From Channallabes apus (Eukaryota; Chordata; Actinopteri; Siluriformes; Clariidae), in assembly GCA_030522415.1 (NCBI GenBank), contig CM060109.1:24031301-24095300 (forward strand): a DNA stretch of 64,000 bases. The letters run 5' to 3'. The number at the start of each line of letters is the position of its first letter. The first letter of the stretch is position 1. Under the pieces are notes generated by a model. It saw only the letters and a list, made by a program, of their open reading frames with translations. It was not told where the DNA came from and ran no database searches. Positions 46,419 through 64,000 of the stretch are shown here, piece after piece. A program made the translations under genes and the position numbers.

Positions 46419-48888
46419 TTATTCAACATATTTTCCTAGAATATCTGCATCACGGAACAGGAAATAGTCCTAGGATTGAAAATATCACAATTAGAACAGG
46501 TTTTGTTAATGCTTTCACAATTGAAGGATTATAAATGTAATCACAACATAGATATACAGATACCTTATCATCAAGAACCACCTTCGTTCCTCCGTATTCT
46601 GGTAGTAGAACCTTCGTGCCAACTGTCACACTGACCGGCGTTACAGCTCCATTCTGACAGAAAAGGCAATAGTATGATTTGAAAAATCTCTCATCACAAT
46701 AAAGGAAGTACAAGAAAACATATTTTTGATAAACACCTTGTTAGTGGTTCCAGGTCCCACAGCCACCACTGTGGCTTGCAGCACTTTGCCCTGGGATTTT
46801 TCTGGAATCATGATGCCTCCTTTCGTGACGGTCTCTGCAGAGAACCGCTCCACCAACACTCGGTCGAACATGGGGAGAAATTTCCTGAAAGCCTTAGCCT
46901 ATAGAGGAGTAAATGATGATAAACTGATGAGAAATATATTTTGCCAGACAATATAAAACAACAACGTTCACATCCACATAAGCTCCAGTAGAGGTTTCTA
47001 AAGACTAAACTTCATTCATTCATTCAATCATCTTTAATAATGGCTTCATCCTGGTCAGGGTCGCCATAAATCCAGAGCCTGTCTCAGCAACATTGAATAC
47101 CCACTGGATGAGATGTCAGTCCATCACTGGGTGCTAAAAACAATTAACTGAGCTCAACATCAAACCAAGGATGCTGAAGCTTCTAAGGAACTGTCACAAT
47201 CTCTTGTGTAAATTACTATTAACAGCTCATTGTCTTTGTGGTACTGAGGAACTACATTGTGTTTGAAATCAATACGGTTTATTAGCATTAGGAGCTCAGT
47301 CAATTTACTAAATATCATGGGTCACAAACTGCTTACTCTACTGGGCCTTAAAAAAAACTTAAGATATTAAACTGCCACAGGAGAAAAAAAAAAAAAAGAG
47401 AGATCTGCAACACCAGCTGCACACTAATGTGGTCATGTCCTTGAGTGAAGGTCATGTGTGAGGAAGGGGAGGATCAAGGACAGTACCTTGGAGCGGGTGT
47501 TCAAGGGTTAAGGGAGGAGGGACAGATTTTGGAGGCTCTGTAAATGTTTACCAATTTGCTGAAGGACAAAGGACACTGACACCATGATAATCCTTTAAGG
47601 CTGAAGCAGACGAGAAATATCTGGAAAGAACCAGATGGGGAGAGGACAAGCAAATTCCCTTATTTTTATAACTTTATCCTCTCTCTCATTGTATGTGGCC
47701 TTAATATTCTTCTACAACTTGTTGCTTGTATAATCTGTGAACTGGCTGCTGTAATGCTACAATTTCCCATTGGAATTAATAATCTATCAATGTATCTATC
47801 CAGAATTTTTTAGGAATAGATCAGGAGGTCTACTGTAATAGAAACTCAACAAAAGTCTAAACTCCTTCTTGACTAGTAAAATGTGAACAAATAAGAAAAC
47901 GGCAAAACCATGAAAGACGAGAGCTTGGGTAAAATGTTAGAGTATAAAACATCAAACAAGGGGTTTATGGTGTATTATAAAAAGTTCCATGATTCATGTC
48001 GAGTACACGAGTCGTGCATGGATGGACGATGCACAAAGAATCCATGATGAATCCTTACGTTTTTTTTTTTTTACTTGCGAAAGCTCAAACTAAAGTTAAA
48101 GCAAAGTCAAATGCTGCGTTAAAAAATATGAAACTTTTCAATGAATTATTTAATACCGAGTACGAAATATAGATATTATATAGCTTACTGGTTTCTTTCA
48201 CTTTATTGGAATATGCCATTTATTTGTGTGTTTCCAAAGCTGTCTTGGAAATAAAAATCAGCTCACGTGCGACGCGACAAGGAATAACCCGGAAGTGAAT
48301 ACAGAGAGCACGCACGCACACGTCTGATCTGTCAATGTATCCATCGATCTAGCTATCGTATATCCATCGATTTAGCCATCAGACAGACTGTTGAATATCG
48401 CGCCTGTCCTTAAACATTATAGAAATTAACTCTTGCTGACCACGTGACAGCTGATCAGAGGATGTGCACGGACAGGCAACTAACAAAAAAAAAATAAACT
48501 TTTCGGCTCGTTCACAGGAGTGCCAGCTCGCGCGCTGCAAGTTATCTGTAGAGCATTTTATAAAATCAAGGGAGGTTATACCACTGCTAATCAATCACAT
48601 TCATGTTAGAGAGCACGAATGTCGTCTAATCCTCTACGGAAAAGCCTAGTACCTCCAAATATATGACTATATTATGACGCATAACACGATTCAATTTAAA
48701 GAATCTCCCTAATTATCATCAGATCCTGGTGACTGCATGATGACCTTGCCGGGTAAACCATCATTACAGGGTTAATTTGCCAAATTGATAGAAGAGGAGT
48801 AAAAAATTATCATCAGAGATTATCATTAGGTATTCGATTTTGTATTATTGCTGAAATAATCAGATCATATCTTTAGTAATCTTACCAT
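46419..48888 (-). CDS. HSPE1: 10 kDa mitochondrial heat shock protein (HSP10, chaperonin 10)
   Basis: HSP10 is the heptameric lid of the mitochondrial HSP60 chaperonin. Coding exons in transcript order: 48888-48886 (only the ATG), 46898-46737, 46653-46564 and 46469-46419, with GT-AG introns and matching phases; 101 residues against 102 in human. The mobile loop that contacts HSP60 is at residues about 23-35 (ETVTKGGIMIPEK). The roof and core blocks GKVLQATVVAVGPG, VLLPEYGGTKVVLDDK and DYFLFRDADILGKY are intact. The unusual ATG-only first coding exon is also the human arrangement. The gene is divergent from HSPD1 and shares its promoter, so co-induction by heat shock is likely. Intron 1 is about 2 kb. 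Confidence 0.97.
46899..48885 (-). other. HSPE1: HSPE1 intron 1
   Basis: Contents: a SINE-like fragment (about 47010-47165), a degenerate LINE tail (about 47690-47810, with ATTTCCCATTGGAATTAATA), and a CpG-richer stretch toward the promoter (about 48290-48560). No exon is seen. Confidence 0.5.
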
Positions 48889-48985
48889 GTCTGCAGATGA
48901 TCTGAAGCAGCTCTAGGTCCTGTCTGTGTGTGAACGAGCAGAGAAAAGCGAGTGGGAAAGGAGAGGATTCAGAGCCCCACGTGAA

Positions 48986-48998
48986 GAAAGCTCTAGAA
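48986..48998. promoter_or_regulatory. Imperfect heat-shock element
   Basis: GAAAGCTCTAGAA fits the 5-base periodic GAA/TTC/GAA pattern with one mismatch, CTC for TTC, in the middle unit. It lies on the HSPE1 side of the shared promoter. Confidence 0.5.
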
Positions 48999-49232
48999 GC
49001 GCCGCGCGCATGCGTGAACGTGCACGTTGCCTGAACAAAATGTTGTACGATTTCTCAAATACTACAAAAACAAACTAATAAACTTATGCAGGGTATATTT
49101 GTGTTATATATTCTATATGAACAATTATTTTCTGCAATGTTAAAGGCATTTTTAATTTCATTATGAGCACCATGCACAGGAATTATTCAATGTCAACCCT
49201 TGACCTCGTTTTTTTTTCTCCAATAGCATCGC

Positions 49233-49250
49233 GAAATTTCTGGAAAATTC
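49233..49250. promoter_or_regulatory. Perfect four-unit heat-shock element
   Basis: GAAATTTCTGGAAAATTC contains four perfectly alternating units, GAA-N2-TTC-N2-GAA-N2-TTC. This is the canonical binding site for an HSF trimer with one extra unit. It sits between HSPE1 and HSPD1, near a CCAAT box. Confidence 0.85.
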
Positions 49251-49439
49251 AAGCCCCGGAACGAGCATAAGTATAAATTTTAAACATTTTTCTGCAATGT
49301 AAAGGCTCGTATCTGTATACCACTTGTTTTTAGTACGAAGGGAAATACATAACAGGATATGAACAGCAGTATTTTGGTTAATAAACGCTTTAAAAAGCGT
49401 TACTTATTCGCAATTTACGTTATTCAGGTTTCGGGGCGG

Positions 49440-49559
49440 GCCGGTTTGTTACCCGGATGTAGAAGCCCATGTGCGTTACTTGAGTTGCAGCAGGAGCACA
49501 GTCCTTGCGTTAGACCACTCTCTCGATCGCTCTCCTCTTCGGTTCCAGCCTTTGCTTAA
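49440..49559 (+). other. HSPD1: HSPD1 non-coding first exon (approximate start)
   Basis: GC-rich sequence ends in a consensus donor (GCTTAA then GTAAGT at 49560). The next exon carries the ATG two bases after its acceptor, so an untranslated first exon is required, as in human HSPD1. The transcription start is not defined. Confidence 0.6.
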
Positions 49560-50649
49560 GTAAGTTTGATAAAATTAATTTTACATATATTTTTTATATG
49601 CAAGTGAGTACAGGTAATACATATTCCATAGAAGGATTATATTATTTGCTAAATAATTCGTTCTATAAGCATTTCATGATTTGATTAGCAAACGTAAAAT
49701 TAAGATCGTGATGTTAAACAGACATTTAATAACACAACTCTGAATAAACAGTTGTTAGTAATGGTTCTATATTAATTTGCGCTGGATGATCAGGAAATGT
49801 CCACCTGCTTAAATAACAAGGATTAGCAAGGTGAATAACTGACCAAGCGTACAAATTAACACTAGTTTACAACCAGGCTTCAGTCTAGCAAATATCAGAT
49901 GCTGAATTGTGTGTTTTATTTTTTATATATTTATTTTTTATAAAAAAAAAAAACCCTTTGATTATGGAAAATGTAACTTGTAGATACATGCATGATTAGA
50001 TCATCTGCCTTCCCTGTCTAATCTTCATGCTAATTATTTTACATTTGCATAAACATTTATTTTTTCTTGCAAACCCTTTTTTTATATATATATAAAATCC
50101 TCAGAGTTGAACACGGAGTCCGGAGACTCGAACCCACAACCTTCCGGTCACTACTGCACAATCTTGCCTTTCAGTGTTTAAGGGTAAACCATTAATGTCG
50201 GCTAGCTAGAAAAGGATACGGGTGGTGTGCTGTCATAGTCTCGTGATTTCATGCTACACCATCTTTAATATGTAATTAAACAGTTTTGTGAGCTGGTCAT
50301 GTTGCCGGTGTGTGTAAGACGGCATTTCCGGACGTGTTGCCATGAGGACGTTGAGCATGACCTTGTGACGCATGACCCTAGCACACGTGGGCTAGACTGA
50401 GCCTGATGAAAGATCCATATTGTAGTTTTAAGCAAGGCACGGTGTATTTACAGTAGTGAGACTAATGTATATGAGAGGTAAAGGCGCGTTTCACTGGTTA
50501 ATTAAAATCATGTGTGATATGTGGTCGGCTAGAACGTTAATGCCTGTAAGAGGAAAAAGCGAAAAGTACTGCAGTTTATTAAAGTACCAGTAGGGGCGCT
50601 AGTTGACATCTGCTGCCTTGTGTCATGTGCCTTTAATTTCAGTTCACCG

Positions 50650-50780
50650 TGGATGATTTTAGAATTTTCCAGATTGTCCAAAGACCTGCAGATTAGGCTA
50701 ATTGGCATTCTCAAATTACCCGTAGTGTGTGAATGAGCATATGTGGGGGGGGGGGGGGGTGCCCTGCGATGGATTGGGAC
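50650..50780 (+). mobile_element. SINE body fragment with a G-run
   Basis: ATTAGGCTAATTGGCATTCT, CCCGTAGTGTGTGAATGAGC and GCCCTGCGATGGATTGG follow the body of a V-SINE-like fish repeat. They are interrupted by a homopolymer of about 14 G at 50746-50759. Confidence 0.65.
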
Positions 50781-50784
50781 TCAA

Positions 50785-50910
50785 GGGGCAGCTTGGTGGT
50801 TAAGGTGTTGGACTAATGATTAAAGAGACCCAGGTTCGAAACCAAGCTGCTCCTGTGTAAGGCACTTCTTCTCCGATCGATAATGATGCTGGAAGTGTAA
50901 TGTTACTACC
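50785..50910 (+). mobile_element. tRNA-derived SINE head
   Basis: It starts GGGGCAGCTTGGTGGTTAAG and has a perfect B box, GGTTCGAAACC, at 50833-50843. This is the head of a common fish SINE. It directly precedes composite repeat copy B, in HSPD1 intron 1. Confidence 0.75.
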
Positions 50911-51324
50911 TTATAGTTTACCTAGGAGAGACTGTGAGGTGGTGATTCTCTGCCACAGAGGGTACATTGAGTCTGGACTTTTTTGCCCCACTGGTGTAAT
51001 GTGATGCCATACTCTGATCGTGTCACACGTGTCCCTTGTTGAATGACTTAAACTCCACCATTTCACTTATTTTAGCTTCATAATTGCAACATGCAATTTT
51101 CTGCATCTGAGTGTTCAAATGTACTTCTCACACCAAAGGCTGTTCATTTTATGGCAGATGCCCTTAAACAGAGCAACCTACATTTCACCTCTTGGTATAT
51201 TTGAGCAGTTCAGGGGCTCAGCATTGGCATCGACCTTGTGATTAGTATTCCAATGCCTGGGCCACTGACCTACCCTTAACCCTCAAGTAAACTAAAAAGA
51301 AAAAACAAAAACTTCCCAACAATG
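50911..51324 (+). repeat. Composite repeat, copy B
   Basis: This is the second copy of the unit at 45097-45512, same orientation, in HSPD1 intron 1. It ends beside a C-homopolymer at about 51331-51345, about 100 bases before HSPD1 exon 2. Confidence 0.8.
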
Positions 51325-51381
51325 TACACCACCCCCCCCCCCCCCTGGCTCGACCCTGTGTACAGGATAATCAATGAATGA

Positions 51382-54728
<3,347 letters not shown>

Positions 54729-55700
54729 GTTTCACTACCAGACATGCCATACAGACTTTAAGGTAGGGAGAGTGAGGGCAGGGTGCACAGATTGACCCTC
54801 TCCTTCCGCTCTCACCTGCCTAGGGGTGTGACAATGCAGAGGAAATTACCCATAGTCTGATCTCACCTCTCCACTCGGGGCTGAAGCTGACCCGATCCGA
54901 CCCAACCCTGTTGCTCAGAAAACAAGCATCAACTCTGCCGGTCTGATCAGTCCATACTCAACATTCTTAGTTTAATGAATTGTTCATATGGAAAAGCAGC
55001 AAGTATACTTGTTTAACCGTTTTTTTTTTATTTTTTTTATACATATTGGAGAACGTGTTGCTAACTGGGAATATGTTTTGTGTAAAAGCTTCAGAAGCAG
55101 TACACAAGGGTTGAAATCTGCCTTTAAATGGAGAACAAAGGTGTTAAGAAACTTGAGCCGTATGTCAGCAAATTCCTTCTTTTTTTTTTCTTTGTCAATT
55201 GTCTGTCATGTTTACACCTGTTCTAAACATTCACTTGTTCAAGATAATTAAAAGTTAATTAAAACGCTCGAGATGTGCATGTTTGGGACTGTTCCTGATC
55301 CTAAAATACTACAATGTTAAAATGACCCCCTTGTGTAGAATACCAGGAAACCGAGCTGATCGTGTCGAGTGTTAGGCCTACATTATGTATCACTTGTCTT
55401 TGTCTGATGGGTTTGTTAGGGATTGTGTCTCTTCAGCCAGGAATGGAGTGTTTGGAAATAGATTTATTATAAACATGTTGGACAGCAGTGTTAAAGAAGC
55501 CTGTACTGGAGCATGTCCTCCTCAGTATGTCCAGTGATGGTACCAAGACTGCTATTCAGCATAGAATAACATTCATAGTGAGTAATTAATTCTCCCAACA
55601 TTTTATTTTTTTCTCAGTTACTGTTATTTTACAGATGTGACTGTAATCAGATGTTTTTGTACAACAGCTAGTAATTGTGCTTTTTATTTAATAAAACGTG
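54729..55700 (+). other. HSPD1: HSPD1 3' UTR
   Basis: This follows the stop codon. An ATTAAA-type signal near 55245 and a canonical AATAAA at 55690-55695 are candidate polyadenylation signals. Confidence 0.5.
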
Positions 55701-57173
55701 ATGTTCAAAAAAATAAAATGAAAACTGGAGTGTTCAGAATACGATTTGCCCTCTTAGTGAACACTTGTCTGTCAATAACCTCCGGAGGGCGCTGTCTGCA
55801 TAAATAAACAAGGGCAGTAATTGCTTCTTACAGATAGTTCGGCTCTTTTCAGGTTTCTTAAAGTGAGTTAGAGTAGTCAACTTCTGTGTAAGTCATGAAT
55901 TATACCTTTTTATCTATTGACCATTCAAATAACATCAAGTTTTGTGAAATCACACCAATTGTTTTGTTTCTTTTTCATCAGAAAATGAAAAACTCTAGGA
56001 CATTTATAAAACAAGTAACTGGAGTTTTAACTGGTTTTATGTACAAATAGTATTCTATATGCATTCCCTCACGTTCTCCAGGCTTGTTTTTTTTCACACT
56101 TATATGCAGCCCTGTAATGTAAAAGTTAAAAAGTTGACCATCCATCCACCAGCTGTTTGTAAAGCACGGAGCTTGAGGTGTCTAATATTATCTCTCACAT
56201 GACCCGTCTATTTGAAGGTGAGACTTGTCTGAACTAGATGCTGGCAAACAGAATACTGCAAAGAGACCACACACAAGAAGCCTGATTTTTAAATATAAAA
56301 ATAGTTTATAAACCATGCAGGCAGGATACATATTCGCCATGACACTTAAACACCCCAGTCAAAACTACTAAAATAAAGCCTTACTACAAGAAACAAAAAG
56401 AAGAGAAAAAAAAATCTATTATACACTGAAGTCTAATCTGTGGTCATACATTAGTTATATACATGTGGTTTTCCCATAACCAAAATAAATATATGATGTC
56501 TATGAATATATGTTTGAAGACAATGATAAATAATATGTGATGTAAGGTTTGAAAGCGGTAAGGGCATGCAGGTTGATCGGAATCTTCAAGGTCTAACCAC
56601 CTTGCAGATACCTCACTTTACAGCAATCTCATGAGAGCCATCAAGTGCCCCCCTGAGTTTGGGCCCCTTTAGTAAAGGTGCAAGGATCTATCTATCTGTT
56701 AAAAATCAAACTTTACAAATATATTGCACACTTTCACAATAAAACATTTGTCCCTTGGTTTAGACACTTGTAGAAACACACCATACGATGTTACATATTG
56801 TGCTCCCATCAATAAACATTCAGCAGTTAAAACTAACTATGCACGTGCCAACTTCACCTCCCTACTCCAGACTTGGCAAACGTCACGACAGTGCGAAAAG
56901 TCAATGCCGTGCAACTGAAGTGTTTGTAATACATTTGGTTTATCATAGCACTTGAGTCATGGAAAGGCCTACTGGAGCTGGTGTGGAAGGATTGCTACCT
57001 GTCAGTCTTGCATGCCATTCAAAGCATGCGTACAGTGTACCCTTTATATACAGGGCACTCATATCAAGTCTCCTTTGTAAGTTTATGGAAAAATACTGGT
57101 GCTGAATATGAGCGATGCACAAGGTACACCATCCGTACTGGACAGGTCCAGTTCTGAAATAGTTTTTTGTGTG
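55701..57173. other. Interval between convergent HSPD1 and COQ10B
   Basis: This is AT-rich sequence without conserved frames. COQ10B 3' UTR enters from the right; AATAAA on the minus strand (TTTATT at 57174-57179) is a possible end. Confidence 0.45.
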
Positions 57174-57689
57174 TTTATTTAAAAACAAACAAAAAGGCAA
57201 ACGCACAAACCAATAGCTTACACGATGAATCAAAGTAACTTAGACTTGGGTGAAGAACAAGTCTGGTTCAATTCTACTGAAATCCCAATCCCTCAAATAA
57301 CCGTCTTCATTTCCTTTGCACCATTCACAAACCCAACATCTGTTTCAGTGAGCTCTTGACAGACCTTCCACATAATCCAGCTGCCATTAAACAGTATGGC
57401 TCAAAGTGCAGTTCAAAAATATTATTAGAGATGGAGTGATGCAGTTAAATCACCTAACTCGACCCAACAATGCTAAACCCCCAAATTAGATCCAGCTTCA
57501 AAAATAACTTAGGATAAAAATGTAAAAATCAAATGGTTTTGTTTGGACCAGGCACTGCAGATACTGAGGCACATGAAATTGTGTCTGTTACCTTCCCCTC
57601 TCCAAAAGCACCCTTCGCCAGGATCCCCATAATGCCCTCCCTCCCGCCCTCCCTCCCTCCCCCTGGAAGCCCCTCTGTGTGCTGAGGCG

Positions 57690-63628
<5,939 letters not shown>

Positions 63629-64000
63629 CTATACAAAACATGAAGAAAACACAGTGAAATCAGTGATAAGAAACTCACATGTAAGGCCTTTCACACAGGA
63701 TCGAAAGCAGAGAATCGTTACCAGGTTGTATTGATTTTTTCCCCTTAATCTCGTTTTAGAAATGCAACATTTATCAGTCGATCCGAAGTTGTTCTTTGGA
63801 TTGGATTGTTGACATAATCCTGGACTTTTCTGTTGATCAAAGCTGTTGTCAGACTCAAGATACCTTGTTCATAACATCAAGCTTAATCAGTGAAAAGATG
63901 ATTACATGACACTCTCACAAGCTGATAAGGAATGTGCGAGCACTTTCTCCTCCTCCCAATTTACCACCCTGAGCTACCACAGACCCGTGCAATTATTTAC
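63629..64000 (-). other. COQ10B intron running off the window
   Basis: Intron sequence upstream of the first visible COQ10B exon. I find no exon or CpG-rich promoter before the edge. Confidence 0.5.

Larger units (their letters stand above)
48889..49440. promoter_or_regulatory. Divergent promoter shared by HSPE1 and HSPD1
   Basis: This is the interval between the HSPE1 start and the likely HSPD1 first exon. It has a CpG-rich part (48950-49025), a CCAAT box (CTCCAATAGC, about 49218-49227), a perfect heat-shock element (49233-49250) and an imperfect one (48986-48998). Head-to-head HSP10/HSP60 genes with a shared heat-inducible promoter are known in vertebrates. Confidence 0.8.

Noticed and set aside
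50785..50860. Possible tRNA gene because of a perfect B box
   Set aside because: It is a SINE head: no full acceptor stem and it continues into repeat sequence.

Overview
The window is nuclear DNA from a teleost fish. Five spliced vertebrate genes can be read, and the rest is crowded with transposons typical of fish genomes: L2 and other LINEs, tRNA-derived SINEs, Tc1/mariner, hAT and piggyBac-type elements, and a Ty3/Gypsy remnant. The repeat profile suits an ostariophysan such as a catfish or cyprinid, but I cannot fix the species.

Layout. Bases 1-13,000 are mostly retroelements: a decayed Ty3/Gypsy pol, a small piggyBac-like MITE, then a nearly complete L2-type LINE with an intact esterase-type ORF1 and a lightly damaged ORF2. 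Bases 13,369-16,374 hold a stack of Tc1/mariner elements. RFTN2 (raftlin-2) runs forward over 20,108-33,745 in nine coding exons. MOB4 (phocein) runs in reverse over 44,114-35,346 in eight coding exons, tail to tail with RFTN2. HSPE1 (HSP10) runs in reverse over 48,888-46,419 and is head to head with HSPD1 (HSP60), whose coding exons cover 51,427-54,728. COQ10B runs in reverse from beyond the right edge to 57,690; its first coding exon lies outside the window. I checked the exon joins by reading phase and splice dinucleotides. They give predicted proteins of 427 (RFTN2), 226 (MOB4), 101 (HSPE1) and 574 (HSPD1) residues, and about 204 visible residues of COQ10B.

The gene order COQ10B-HSPD1-HSPE1-MOB4-RFTN2 matches the block on human chromosome 2q33, including relative orientations. 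HSPD1 and HSPE1 encode the mitochondrial chaperonin and its lid. They share a short divergent promoter with a perfect four-unit heat-shock element at 49,233-49,250, so they are probably co-induced. COQ10B is also mitochondrial (coenzyme Q binding). MOB4 belongs to the STRIPAK phosphatase complex and RFTN2 is a lipid-raft protein; neither has an obvious functional link to the chaperonins.

I found no convincing undescribed gene system. The observations most worth a second look are the L2 element whose ORF2 is in frame with ORF1 across a single TGA and has no usable ATG, a duplicated composite repeat that brackets HSPE1 and the HSP promoter, an RFTN2 splice acceptor embedded in an AT microsatellite, two related hAT elements facing each other across RFTN2 and MOB4, and a fold-back element in COQ10B with a SINE in one arm.
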